Assembly: GCF_024297185.1 (NCBI RefSeq)
Contig: NZ_JANCTD010000002.1
Location: forward strand, 248,001-312,000
Length of the DNA: 64,000 bases
Source of the DNA: Lewinella sp. JB7
Lineage (GTDB): Bacteria > Bacteroidota > Bacteroidia > Chitinophagales > Saprospiraceae
Direction: 5' to 3'
Below the pieces are notes generated by a model, which did not search any database, had not been told where the DNA came from, and worked only from the letters and a program-made list of their open reading frames with translations. Every line of letters begins with the position of its first letter. Position 1 is the first letter of the stretch. This document shows, piece by piece, positions 8,693-17,960 of this stretch. The position numbers were made by a program, and so were the translations under genes.

Positions 8693-9967
8693 TCACTCCA
8701 TAAATAAGTCCGGCAGGAAGAGTGACAGTTCCGGAATCAGCGTCACCAAGGCCAGTACTGACAGGCTCACCAATAAGAACGGAAACCCCGCCCGGCTTAC
8801 CGCTCCGATTGACACTTTACCGATGCCGGCCGCCACGAACAAACAGACCCCGAGGGGTGGGGTAGTGAGCCCGATCATCAGGTTGAGCAGTGCGATGACG
8901 GAAAAGTGTATGGGGTCTACGCCGACCGCCAGAGCTACTTTCAGCAAAATGGGAAAGAGGATGAGCAGGGCGGCGATCGTCTCCATGAAGGTGCCGACGA
9001 AGATCAGCAGCAGGTTGATCAGCAGCAGTACGACGTAGCGGTTGTCGGAGAAGCCGAGGATTTGCGCGGAGACGATCTGCGGGAGTTGCTCGGTGATGAG
9101 GATGTAGCCGAACAGGTTAGCAAATCCAATGAGGACCATCAACGCCGCGGAGGTTTTCATAGAGTCGAGGCAGACTACCATTGCCCGCCGCGGGGTCAAT
9201 TTGCGGTACACGAACAGACCGATGACCAGGGCGTAAAGGACGGCAACGATCGAAGCTTCCGTAGGGGTGAACAGACCACCGATGATGCCGTAGAGGATGA
9301 TCACGGTCATCAACAGTGCCCAGAAGGTGTCAATGAAGCCGCGGCCGATCTGACGGAGGCTGCTGCGTGGGTGCTTCGGGTATTGCCGCTTCCGCGAGAT
9401 GTAGTAGGTGTAGCCCAGCAAACTGAGCCCGAGCAGAAAACCCGGAATGGCGCCCGCCAGGAAAAGCTTCCCCACGGATAGGCCCGTCAGTGTAGCGGCG
9501 ATGATCATCGATACGCTCGGTGGGATGATCGGCCCCACCGTGGATGAAGAAGCAGTCACCGCGCAGGCGAAATCGGCATCGTAACCTTCCTTCTTCATGG
9601 CCGGGATCATGACCGATCCGATGCTGGCGGTATCGGAAATGGCCGTACCGGAAATACCGGCGAAGAGCATGGAGGAAGCGATGTTGGCCAGCGCCAGTCC
9701 ACCCCGAATGTGCCCGACCAGGTGGTTGCAGAAGGCGATAATCTTTTCCGTCAGTCCGCCGTGGTTCATCAGGTTGCCGGCCATGATGAAGCCGGGAATG
9801 CTTAGCAGCACGAATACGTCGATGCCCGAGTACATCTTCATCGGCATGACGATCAGTGGCGTTCCATCCACCACCAGAAAGACGAGGCAGGACAGCCCCA
9901 AGGAAAACGCGATGGGGAAGCGCAGCAAGATGCAGACGGCGAAGGTGACGAGCAGCAGTCCGATCAT
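8693..9967 (-). CDS. dctM: TRAP transporter large membrane subunit DctM
   Basis: A 424-residue permease, the channel-forming subunit of a tripartite ATP-independent periplasmic transporter that uses the sodium gradient to import carboxylates or sugar acids. It has about twelve hydrophobic helices. Typical DctM stretches are visible: GYDADFACAVTASSSTVGPIIPPS (split here only by normal family variation), FVGTFMETIAALLIL and GLTTPPLGVCLFVAAGI. Its ATG overlaps the dctQ stop by 4 bp (ATGA type), showing translational coupling. It is the last gene of the dctPQM operon and converges with the hypothetical gene ending at 8579. Confidence 0.95.
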   Translation of the reverse strand: MIGLLLVTFAVCILLRFPIAFSLGLSCLVFLVVDGTPLIVMPMKMYSGIDVFVLLSIPGFIMAGNLMNHGGLTEKIIAFCNHLVGHIRGGLALANIASSMLFAGISGTAISDTASIGSVMIPAMKKEGYDADFACAVTASSSTVGPIIPPSVSMIIAATLTGLSVGKLFLAGAIPGFLLGLSLLGYTYYISRKRQYPKHPRSSLRQIGRGFIDTFWALLMTVIILYGIIGGLFTPTEASIVAVLYALVIGLFVYRKLTPRRAMVVCLDSMKTSAALMVLIGFANLFGYILITEQLPQIVSAQILGFSDNRYVVLLLINLLLIFVGTFMETIAALLILFPILLKVALAVGVDPIHFSVIALLNLMIGLTTPPLGVCLFVAAGIGKVSIGAVSRAGFPFLLVSLSVLALVTLIPELSLFLPDLFME

Positions 9968-10440
9968 TCGCCGGGTGATTTAGTCGTGAAGTGGCGGCGG
10001 AGGCGGTGCACCGCGTACGTCAGTACCGATGCGCCCAGAAGGAGCATCCCCGCGAACGGGAAGGCCATCGGTAACTTCAGGCTGGGGGAGCGTTCCGCCC
10101 AACCCATGACCGTGAACCCGACGGCGTAGTAGGTGAATAGGGCGAAAAGTACGACCGTGAACAGATCGATCGCAAAGCCTACCCGCCGCTGCCAGACCGG
10201 TGACATACGGTGGTAAAAGAAATCGAAGTTGACGTACTCGCCGCTCCGCAGCGCCAGGCCCGCCGAGCAGCCGATGGCGATCACAAAAAAGACGCGGGCG
10301 GCTTCCTCCGTCCACGACGGGGCGGTAGCCAGGAACAGGCGCGCGAAAATCTGGATCAGAATGACCAGCACGAAGCCCGACGTACTGAGGAAGGTCCCGT
10401 ACTTCAGGCCCAGCCCGACAACTTTTACGAAGCGACTCAT
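9964..10440 (-). CDS. dctQ: TRAP transporter small membrane subunit DctQ
   Basis: A 158-residue protein with four membrane helices, the small integral subunit that pairs with DctM. The family motif region is seen in TEEAARVFFVIAIGCSAGLA, with the conserved E-x-x-R-x-x-F pattern, followed by LRSGEYVNFDFF. Its start overlaps the dctP stop by 4 bp and its stop overlaps the dctM start by 4 bp, so all three genes form one tight operon. Confidence 0.93.
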   Translation of the reverse strand: MSRFVKVVGLGLKYGTFLSTSGFVLVILIQIFARLFLATAPSWTEEAARVFFVIAIGCSAGLALRSGEYVNFDFFYHRMSPVWQRRVGFAIDLFTVVLFALFTYYAVGFTVMGWAERSPSLKLPMAFPFAGMLLLGASVLTYAVHRLRRHFTTKSPGE

Positions 10441-11414
10441 TGTACGGTGTCCTTTAGGGAGCGATACACTGCCTGCATGTCGGGGGATAGCGTATGGTAG
10501 ATCGCGTTGCCGTGCTTCTTCTTGAAGGCTTCCCGGTCGACCTCGACGAAAGTCATTCCGCTGGCTTCGAGGGCGGCGCGGGTTTTGGCGTCGTTTTCCA
10601 GGAAGAGCCGGCGCTCGAAGGCCTGCATTTCCCGCGCGCAGTCGAGGAAGATCTCCTGCAGATCGGCCGGCATGCGGTTGAACTGCTTTTCTCCGATGAC
10701 GGGGTAGGTCCAGCCGAAGACGTGGCTGGTCAGGTTGACGTATTCCTGCACTTCGTACAGGGCGAGCATTTTGGTCAGCGGTAGGGGGTTCTCTTGTGCA
10801 TTGATCACGCCCTGCTGTAGGGAGGTGAACACTTCGGAAAAAGCGATGGGAGTAGTTTTCGCTCCGAGCGCGTCCCAGGCCGTGACGAAGGCCGGTACGC
10901 TGGGGATACGGATGACCAGGCCCTGGAGATCGTCCGGGTGGCGCACGGGTCGGTTGGATGTCAAGTGACGGGGGCCGGCCTGAAAGTAGCCGACGGGCCG
11001 CAGACCGGTCTTGGTGACCATTTCGGCGCGAATGCGTTCGCCTACGGGCCCGGTGAGCATCGCATCCACCTCTTCCATACTGTCCATGAGGAAGGGCATT
11101 TCGCAGAAGGTCATGATCTCCGTCCAGTTGCTGAGCAGCGCGCTGGTGGTGGTCATGTCGATCACCCCCGCCTGGATCATGCGGATGGCCTCGATCTCCT
11201 TGGCCAGCTGTTCGGAGGGATAGGTTTGCAGTTGGATGCGTCCTTCCGAGCGTTCGTCAAGCAGTTCTCCAAAGTGTTGGAAGGCGCGGAACCACGTGTG
11301 GTCTTCGGCGACCAGCAGACTGGCACGGAGTAAGAATTCGGGTCGGGTGGGGGAGCTACAGGACAACAGCCCGGTCAGGGTAAGCAGCATTAGTAAATGG
11401 ACTGATAATCGCAT
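10437..11414 (-). CDS. dctP: TRAP transporter solute-binding protein DctP
   Basis: A 325-residue extracytoplasmic receptor that delivers the solute to DctQM. The family's carboxylate-clamping arginine is R169 in GLVIRIP. FSEVFTSLQQGVINAQENP is the usual hinge and dimer region. The N-terminus reads LTLTGLLSC with Cys19, so it appears to be a lipoprotein tethered to the membrane rather than the free periplasmic protein usual in Proteobacteria. First gene of dctPQM. Relatives bind uronates, sugar acids or C4-dicarboxylates; with alginate-lyase and KDG-type genes in the window a uronate or ketodeoxy-sugar acid is a reasonable guess, not a proof. Confidence 0.93.
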   Translation of the reverse strand: MRLSVHLLMLLTLTGLLSCSSPTRPEFLLRASLLVAEDHTWFRAFQHFGELLDERSEGRIQLQTYPSEQLAKEIEAIRMIQAGVIDMTTTSALLSNWTEIMTFCEMPFLMDSMEEVDAMLTGPVGERIRAEMVTKTGLRPVGYFQAGPRHLTSNRPVRHPDDLQGLVIRIPSVPAFVTAWDALGAKTTPIAFSEVFTSLQQGVINAQENPLPLTKMLALYEVQEYVNLTSHVFGWTYPVIGEKQFNRMPADLQEIFLDCAREMQAFERRLFLENDAKTRAALEASGMTFVEVDREAFKKKHGNAIYHTLSPDMQAVYRSLKDTVQ

Positions 11415-12260
11415 GACGTGGCGGTCGCTTGTGGTGGTAAAGTACTAAGCGTTGCTGGGATCCGGCGGTGGACATGGTCAAGTTACCTTTGGGTGCACAT
11501 GTGAGCAATGATTCATTGGGGGGCTTGCCTGATCAACCCTTTGAAGACTCTGCCAAATTGCCACATGTGACGATTTGGAAGCTAAAGCGCCTAGAGTGAG
11601 CAATATTTACTCATTCAAAATTTTCTTTAATTGGCAATAAAGAATGACGATGTTACCTAACTAATACAGAGCAGGGTAGAATTGTAGAAACAAACGGGTA
11701 AGACGATTCCGGATTATTTTCGGTGTGCTGGGATGTTGACGTGTGGTGCATATTAGGGGGTCAAAAGATTCCTTCCAGACTATGTGATTGCGACCTCATC
11801 AAATGAGCCTTGACTATATTGAAACTTCACCCAAATTCCTGAAAGGGATGAAATAACCATAGTCGACTGTAGGAATGCTTCCAATGGTTGCAATTGACTG
11901 CGCGGGATCAAAGATGGTTGAAAATCAAAACATGTAGTTAGCCTATAATTTATATTATGTTAAGTAGTCTTAATGGAACGGTTCCGCTTAGTGATTATCG
12001 CCGTAGTCGTCATCTCCCCCAAATTTATTCCCCCCGTACTTACAGTCCGGACTACGTTGCCGATGACATCTAAAAAGTCCATCCTTACGAGATCCCAGAA
12101 GTCCGACATTGCACGAAGCCGCCCCCTACCCTTCCGTTCGCTGAACCGGATTCTTGCAATGCAGTGATCGCTTTCAGGAGCTAATCGACAGTTAGCGAGT
12201 TCACCGGCATCTGTGCGCTTGTTAAATCTTTCCTCAAAACATATTACAGGGTTGCCCCAG

Positions 12261-12290
12261 TATAGGCGCTGGCCGACAGGTCGGCCTATA
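12261..12290. repeat. Nested inverted repeats
   Basis: The outer arms are TATAGGC and GCCTATA; the inner arms are GGCCGAC and GTCGGCC separated by 2 bases. The two foldings share bases and would compete. No T-run follows on either strand. Confidence 0.5.
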
Positions 12291-12332
12291 AGTAGTAGAT
12301 GTATATCTCAGTCAAACTATGTCCCCCCCGGT

Positions 12333-12371
12333 CGGCTGCACTGAGTAGCCCACCGGCAAGTAGTGCAGCCG
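12333..12371. repeat. 10-bp inverted repeat with 19-base spacer
   Basis: CGGCTGCACT at 12333-12342 is the exact reverse complement of AGTGCAGCCG at 12362-12371. It lies about 200 bp downstream of the metalloprotease stop codon. No T-run was seen. Confidence 0.5.
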
Positions 12372-12573
12372 GTCCTAGACGTGCTTCACTACCTGCCGAT
12401 GGCTCCCGCTCGACAACTTATTGCGCCAGTCGTAGCCCATGTATACTTTGCCCAAATCTTTCGATTCCACTACTCTTGGTGACCGTTCTGTCACCTTGGA
12501 TTCCTCCAGCACTATCAACTGAGTCGACCCTTCGCCCCGCTCACTTTGGCACCACCGCTGCCAAATGCAGCAT

Positions 12574-14487
12574 TTACTTACTGGACCACCAGACTTTATT
12601 TGCAGCATCGGTGACCTGTAACGTGCCTTCGTCGCTAACCGTTAACATAGCATTTGCCGGAGCTCCGGTTACCTCCTCCTTTAGAGTAGTACCATCAGAA
12701 GTTTTTACCAGTTGAATATTGCCCTCCTTTAGCACTACGATCGTGCTGTGATCACTAGGCGCATCGGTGAAGAGTTTAGTCTTAACATCCCACACGTAGG
12801 CATTATCGCTCGATCTCTTGATCACCAGATTGCCATCGGATTGGGCTACCAATTTGAATTCACCATTACTTGACTGGTGATCCTTAGGAAACACGACCAG
12901 AGGAATATCTTCCTTGACGGTCACGGTGAGTTGAAATCCACCGGGACTTTTTGCATCTACGGAAAAAGAAAATGGAGCCGCTTGATCGGAAAAGGTTTGC
13001 CCCGCGACATAACTGGCATCATCCAACCACTTCTTACTTCCCTGATCTTGGTCAAAACCAACTCGCGGGACAATGCGAATTGCTCGTTTACCACTTAACT
13101 CCGGCGATTGGACGGTATACACGATCAAACGATCACCTTCCGAATTCATTTTTTCACCTTTGCCGGCTTTAAATTGTTCTCTAGATACCACGTCTTGCCC
13201 GATTTCGATGATCCACAGCTTTTGCATGTTGGTAGCATCCGGAATGACGACCATATTTTTTCCGGACTCAGGCTGGGATATTTTTTTCAGGTCAATTTTG
13301 TAAGATCCCTTCTTGTTTAGCAACCGCATGGCCGAATTGTCGATCCACCCGTACCGAAACCGATGGTACCCGAGAAAGCCAGTGGCATAGACAACATCAC
13401 CCATCACGTCGTATCCTGCCACTTCATGCAGGTAGGGAGTTGTCGCGGGATACAATTCGCCGGATCCATAGCTATGCCCGATCTCATGCATCAGCGTGGT
13501 GTAATGCTCGTTGTAAACATCAGGGGACAGGGAAATCAAGCGGTTAAGACCGTTAAAGGAAGTACCGTGTGCACCTGAGGGGGCGGTAAATCCTTCAACT
13601 CCTTTGTTGGGAACGACAACACAAATGGAATTGGGTGTATACGCTTTATTCGGTAACAGCGCAACACCATCTTCAACATATTCCTGCCAGTTCCATCCCC
13701 TCCCCGTAGGAAAGTATTCCGCGAAAGTCTTGGGCATCCGCTTCCACGTCTTATGGAGAGTAACATCTACATCAACTCCCATCCGCTCGAAAGAACTGCT
13801 CAGTGCGCCATCGCTGGTGATGTCCTTCCACAACGCATCAAATGATTCGTTACCTGCAGCTACGGTCTGATCACTCCAGTCCACAAATATCACTTCAAGG
13901 TTGATACGGTCGCCGGCATCGATTTCTGACTGAAAATTTCTTCTCCCTTCGGAACCCGAATAGAGTAATTGCACCATGGCAGGATTAGCTTCATCTACGG
14001 AGGTGAGTAGAGAGATCATCTTTTCCAGCCCCGGAATACTGATTTGCATCATTCTCCGAGAGGCTTCCAAACAGTCGTACTGACTGCGGTGAAGACCGGG
14101 GCAGTACCGTGGAATTCTTGAGCCGTGCGTCACTATTCCCGCATAACTTTCAAAGTAGTCCTCCCATTTCTGGACATTAAACTCAACGTAAGAGGCCTTG
14201 ATATCACCCACCGCTTTGGCGTCGCTATTAGTGTTGACATAGGTGCCTAGGGCCTTACACGCCGGCAAGTTAGTTTGCGTAAACTCCGTCCAGACTGCGG
14301 TCCAGGGCATCTTCCCATCAGCTCCCTCGCTCGGCTTACTTGGGTATTTGTACATGTTGGCTTTCAACAAATCAAGTCCCTGTTGACAAATGGCGCAGTT
14401 TTTCTTCAATTGCTCAGGTGCGGCCTGTGCAAAAGAACTCGCTTGAACGACGAGTAAAATGAAAAGTAGGTTAAACAGCTTTTTCAT
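12574..14487 (-). CDS. Secreted metalloprotease (M6/M11-like) with bulb-lectin-type C-terminal domain
   Basis: A 637-residue exported protein. Residues 1-22 are a signal peptide ending SFAQA. The zinc motif HEIGH is at H334-E335-x-x-H338 in TTLMHEIGHSYGSGEL, and the downstream segment YDVMGDVVYATGFLGYHRF has the Met-turn look of gametolysin/M6-type metzincins. The C-terminal 110 residues carry repeats of the mannose-binding bulb-lectin type (QSDGNLVI, then LKEGNIQLV, then SDEGTLQV), implying carbohydrate binding; the first repeat keeps the Q-x-D-x-N-x-V signature while later ones are worn. The N-terminal 150 residues are Cys-containing and unassigned. No T9SS tail is visible. Base composition is less GC-rich than most neighbours, which could reflect transfer. 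Confidence 0.8.
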   Translation of the reverse strand: MKKLFNLLFILLVVQASSFAQAAPEQLKKNCAICQQGLDLLKANMYKYPSKPSEGADGKMPWTAVWTEFTQTNLPACKALGTYVNTNSDAKAVGDIKASYVEFNVQKWEDYFESYAGIVTHGSRIPRYCPGLHRSQYDCLEASRRMMQISIPGLEKMISLLTSVDEANPAMVQLLYSGSEGRRNFQSEIDAGDRINLEVIFVDWSDQTVAAGNESFDALWKDITSDGALSSSFERMGVDVDVTLHKTWKRMPKTFAEYFPTGRGWNWQEYVEDGVALLPNKAYTPNSICVVVPNKGVEGFTAPSGAHGTSFNGLNRLISLSPDVYNEHYTTLMHEIGHSYGSGELYPATTPYLHEVAGYDVMGDVVYATGFLGYHRFRYGWIDNSAMRLLNKKGSYKIDLKKISQPESGKNMVVIPDATNMQKLWIIEIGQDVVSREQFKAGKGEKMNSEGDRLIVYTVQSPELSGKRAIRIVPRVGFDQDQGSKKWLDDASYVAGQTFSDQAAPFSFSVDAKSPGGFQLTVTVKEDIPLVVFPKDHQSSNGEFKLVAQSDGNLVIKRSSDNAYVWDVKTKLFTDAPSDHSTIVVLKEGNIQLVKTSDGTTLKEEVTGAPANAMLTVSDEGTLQVTDAANKVWWSSK

Positions 14488-14610
14488 AGTAATGGCTTCG
14501 AGATAAGCCCGGTGATTTGTCTTCCGGGCAGGTTATTAAATGCGCATTCTCTCCGGGAATCTTTGTCCCGTTTCTCGTTGGGCAGAATATGGAACGGTAT
14601 GATGCTTTTC

Positions 14611-17277
14611 TTACCGCTGAATTACCAGGCGCTGGGTGATTTGCCGTGTACCGTCCGATGCACTGAGAGTGTACACGCCACTTTGAATACCGGCAGTTTG
14701 TAGATCCAGTCGGCCGATTACGGTACCCGCGGGATACGTGCGTTTGATCACCCTGCGACCCAACTGGTCGAGCAGCAGTACCTCCGTATCACCTTGCCAG
14801 CCTTCCAGACTAACTGTTACTTCGTGGGCGGCAGGGTTTGGGTAGGCGGAGAGCGTGGTAGGAATCATCGTACCATGTTCGGTCGACGCATCCATGGATT
14901 TGCCGGATGGTTTGCCCGATTTTTCCTTGTGAATCTGAATTTTACCACCGGCCAGTTCGGTGGATGCGTACTCGGTATCGCTGCTGCCCATCTTGTTGTC
15001 ATACACGACGTTTCCGTCGCTGAGGGTCCAGATTTTGATCCGAAACTTATCAGGTTCACTCCCTTGGTTCATGTCTCCATCAATACCGGTGATCATGAAG
15101 CCAAATCCAGGGGTACCATTCACCTCTCCGACACCCTTAAACTTTGCACGATTGCCTGCTACCACTAACCATTCGTATGCGGTACTGTGGAACTGGAAGG
15201 AAGCCGCGTTGAGGTGAAAATTGGTATTGCCATCTGGCGTGGACTGACCATTTTTATGCTTGGCTACGAAACCGAAGTTCGCCTTGCCCGTCAGCCCCGG
15301 ATCGGGAGTGTAAGCACCCAGCGGGGAGTCGATCCATCCGCCACCGGTCACAAACCCACCTGACGGATCGAAGATTACCGCGTAGGTGGTAGCCTCCTTG
15401 CTGGCGGTATCTCCACAGTCATCGGTAACCCTCACCGTTATCAGGTATACCCCGGTAGTGCCGTATTGGTGACTACCCGTTGCGAAGTCGCCGCCCTCAT
15501 CGACCATCAAGGTAGTAGAGGTACCGTCGCCCCAGTCTGCGAACGCGGTGAGCACTTCCTGACTATTGTCGTCGATGAAGTCGGTGCGCACCGTGATTGG
15601 ACCGCCGAGAGCGGTCGGTTCGGCCGTGACGATCACCGTCGTGATTTCGGGGGCTACGTTCCCATCGATCACGCCGTCGCAGTTATTATCAATACCATCG
15701 CAGATCTCGGCAGCAAGGGGGTGTATGGCAGCATTGAACGGAGCGCAGTCTTCATGGTCGTCAAAGCCGTCGTTATCGTCGTCGGGGTCACAGATGTCGC
15801 CAAGACCGTCGCCGTCATTGTCGGCCTGATCAGGGTTACCGGTAGAGGGGCAGTTATCTAGATTATTGTCGATTCCATCCCCGTCCACGTCGGCGTCGCA
15901 TGCATCTCCCATCCCGTCCGCGTCCAGGTCGGATTGGTCGGCGTTGGCCGTGGTTACGCAGTTATCCACGTTGTTGTTGATCCCATCCCCGTCTATATCC
16001 GGGTCACAAGTGTCTCCCATTCCGTCCCCATCTAGGTCTGCCTGCTGGGCGTTCGGTGTAGTCGGACAGTTGTCCACATCATTATTGATCCCATCCCCGT
16101 CTATATCCGGGTCACAGGTGTCTCCCAATCCGTCCCCGTCTAGGTCTGCCTGCTCCGTATTGGGTGTGCTGGGACAATTGTCATCGTTGTCCGCGATACC
16201 ATCTCCATCGGTGTCGGCAATGGCGGAGGGATCGATGACTTCAAGCTGTACCAAGTTTTCAAAGTAGTTGATGCGCCATTCTTTATTTCCACTGAGCGCG
16301 GGCAGGACTTCGAAGGGGAACTTACCGATTACACCACCTTCGGCAATGATGATGTCGAATGTAGCGCCAAGGGGTGCATCATAGCCGTAAGACCGTAAGT
16401 ACTGTTTGTTCAGATCTACGGTCCCGGTAACGACCAACTGGGAATGTTCCAAACCTGGTTCAGGACCACCGATCTTAAACCCAAGGGAGGGATAATTTTG
16501 TGAATCGTCGGCATCCAGATTACCATCTATCGTCAGAATGGTAGAGGTATTTCCGTTCCATATCGGCGTGACGGTCCCCCGGTTTGTGAGACGAGGTACT
16601 ACTATTGTTGCATCACCTGCGACATAACCGGAAGTGTTGATAGATCCTGTAGATGAGTACAGGTTGCCGGCATCGGGGGCGGGGTCAATATAACCTTCTG
16701 AGTATACGATGATTGCACCATCGCTGTTGTTATTAATTACTCCTTCGTTGAATACCCGGGAGTAGTTAGCAAAAGTCGAGTTAATATCGATAACACCGGT
16801 GGAGCGGTTGTTGATCGTCATTGAATTCAACAGTACTCCGTTGAATAGCATATAGCCCGCATTGTTAAAGATTCCTGCTTCGTCCGAATTAGGCTGCATC
16901 GAACCAGTGGAATGTATGATGATACTGGAACCGGGGTTGTTGTCAAATATAACCTCACCCAGGGGCACGAAAATTCCATAGGCATTTATAACATTATTGT
17001 TGGTGAAGGAACCACTGACATAGAAACGCTCACTTCCATTTACGTTTATAGTGCCATCATTTATAGTAGTGCCTCTTAGGCTTATCCAGTTGTCAATTTC
17101 CACCGTGTGATTGATTTGAATGTCGACATCGGCCGTATGATTGACGGGAGGTACGCCATTGGCATCCCAGGTACTAGCTTGACTCCAATTGCCATCGGAA
17201 ACAGTAGTGTACTGTTGACCGATAAGGATGTTGGAGCAGAGCAGCAGCAAACAGAGTAAACCAGAGTAGATGTTCAT
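14611..17277 (-). CDS. Secreted thrombospondin type 3 repeat protein with T9SS sorting tail
   Basis: An 888-residue secreted or surface-anchored structural protein. The start at 17277 gives a signal peptide (MNIYSGLLCLLLLCSNILIG); an upstream in-frame start would add 17 residues without signal character. The first 330 residues are rich in Asn and Thr in short strands, as in right-handed beta-helix or head-domain regions. About residues 365-515 hold four to five 36-residue thrombospondin-3 units (DxDGDGxxDNxDNCP), each binding calcium, then a MopE-like EICDGIDNNCDGVIDG. A PKD-like domain follows (ADWGDGTSTTL). The last 80 residues (AYPNPAAHEVTVSLEG to the end) are a type A T9SS sorting domain. 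A role in adhesion or surface structure is inferred. Confidence 0.9.
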   Translation of the reverse strand: MNIYSGLLCLLLLCSNILIGQQYTTVSDGNWSQASTWDANGVPPVNHTADVDIQINHTVEIDNWISLRGTTINDGTINVNGSERFYVSGSFTNNNVINAYGIFVPLGEVIFDNNPGSSIIIHSTGSMQPNSDEAGIFNNAGYMLFNGVLLNSMTINNRSTGVIDINSTFANYSRVFNEGVINNNSDGAIIVYSEGYIDPAPDAGNLYSSTGSINTSGYVAGDATIVVPRLTNRGTVTPIWNGNTSTILTIDGNLDADDSQNYPSLGFKIGGPEPGLEHSQLVVTGTVDLNKQYLRSYGYDAPLGATFDIIIAEGGVIGKFPFEVLPALSGNKEWRINYFENLVQLEVIDPSAIADTDGDGIADNDDNCPSTPNTEQADLDGDGLGDTCDPDIDGDGINNDVDNCPTTPNAQQADLDGDGMGDTCDPDIDGDGINNNVDNCVTTANADQSDLDADGMGDACDADVDGDGIDNNLDNCPSTGNPDQADNDGDGLGDICDPDDDNDGFDDHEDCAPFNAAIHPLAAEICDGIDNNCDGVIDGNVAPEITTVIVTAEPTALGGPITVRTDFIDDNSQEVLTAFADWGDGTSTTLMVDEGGDFATGSHQYGTTGVYLITVRVTDDCGDTASKEATTYAVIFDPSGGFVTGGGWIDSPLGAYTPDPGLTGKANFGFVAKHKNGQSTPDGNTNFHLNAASFQFHSTAYEWLVVAGNRAKFKGVGEVNGTPGFGFMITGIDGDMNQGSEPDKFRIKIWTLSDGNVVYDNKMGSSDTEYASTELAGGKIQIHKEKSGKPSGKSMDASTEHGTMIPTTLSAYPNPAAHEVTVSLEGWQGDTEVLLLDQLGRRVIKRTYPAGTVIGRLDLQTAGIQSGVYTLSASDGTRQITQRLVIQR
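15770..16210 (-). repeat. 108-bp tandem repeat encoding thrombospondin-3 units
   Basis: About four 36-codon units, the central ones nearly identical at DNA level. Recurrent pieces on the plus strand are ATCCCATCCCCGTCTATATC and CCGGGTCACA(A/G)GTGTCTCC. The near identity points to recent unit expansion or gene conversion. Confidence 0.75.
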
Positions 17278-17928
17278 AGTGAATGGGTTGTTATGAATTA
17301 TAGTACAGCTTGGACATGGCACGCCCAACCAGGCGGCAGTTGCTGGGGTCTTAAGCCAGTACCGGCAGTTAAGGAGTGTTCAGAAGTTGTAGCACGGAAT
17401 GGGTCGCCGACTGGGGCGATGCACAGTTATGATTATTTGTTCGTAGTGTGTTAAGCGATTAGATAGGCAGTAAGTGGACTGCCAAAGGCAAATTCAGGCG
17501 TCTATGTGAGATTGTGGCTACTGTTAGGTCGGTGTTCCTTTGTTATCAATTATCCCAAGTGCAGTTCTAACTTGTTCTAAGATAGTATGCTATAGATAGT
17601 AATTATGCTTTACAACATATAATATTGCGTATTCAGGAGAGAATGTGGTGACATATTCAGCTCACTTGGTGACAAAGACAATAAATCGGAGAAATAAATT
17701 TTGTGAATTGTTTGCTCCTGGCTCGTTGCAGTCAACTGCTATAGTCCTAAGCTTGGTATTACCCGGGGGTTCGGACCTCAATACCAAGTTGTTTAGCTGA
17801 TAGCCGGGTGATTGGGTATACATACTATACGCCTCGGGTTACGGTATTCGACTTTGCCAAGAGTTTGGAAACAGAGTACAATGACTCCCCTTAGGTAGTA
17901 AGGATCGCATCTATTGTCGAAACTTGAC
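17278..17928. other. Non-coding region upstream of the thrombospondin-repeat gene
   Basis: No gene was found in this stretch. It is AT-rich and includes the inverted repeat at 17752-17788. Confidence 0.6.
17752..17788. repeat. 9-bp inverted repeat
   Basis: CTTGGTATT at 17752-17760 and AATACCAAG at 17780-17788 are exact reverse complements with a 19-base spacer. No T-run flanks it. Its role is unknown. Confidence 0.45.
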
Positions 17929-17950
17929 GGCGGCGGCGCGCGGGAGCAAA
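17929..17950 (+). repeat. GC-rich dispersed motif, copy 3
   Basis: GGCGGCGGCGCGCGGGAGCA followed by AA, just downstream of the decayed AraC gene. The matching position behind the related AraC gene at 23.3 kb has the same motif, so this copy was probably duplicated together with the gene. Confidence 0.5.
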
Positions 17951-17960
17951 CTTTATCAGT

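Larger units (their letters stand above)
11415..12573. other. 1.16-kb AT-rich non-coding region with several inverted repeats
   Basis: No gene could be supported here. The octamer CACATGTG occurs twice (11496-11503 and 11562-11569), upstream of dctP. A weak dyad, TGAGCAATATTTACTCA, lies near 11597-11616. Two strong hairpins sit at 12261-12290 and 12333-12371, nearer the metalloprotease end. Composition is clearly richer in A+T than the neighbouring genes. Confidence 0.6.

Noticed and set aside
11496-11569. Two CACATGTG octamers upstream of dctP as an operator
   Set aside because: The octamer is short, the spacing is 66 bp and nothing else supports a site; kept only as a remark.
11974-11984. 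GGAACGGTTCC near-palindrome as a LacI-type operator
   Set aside because: Odd-length, 560 bp from the nearest start codon and unique in the window.
15770-16210. Regular repeats that could suggest a CRISPR array
   Set aside because: They are 108-bp in-frame units coding for calcium-binding thrombospondin-3 repeats with no spacers; no cas genes are present.
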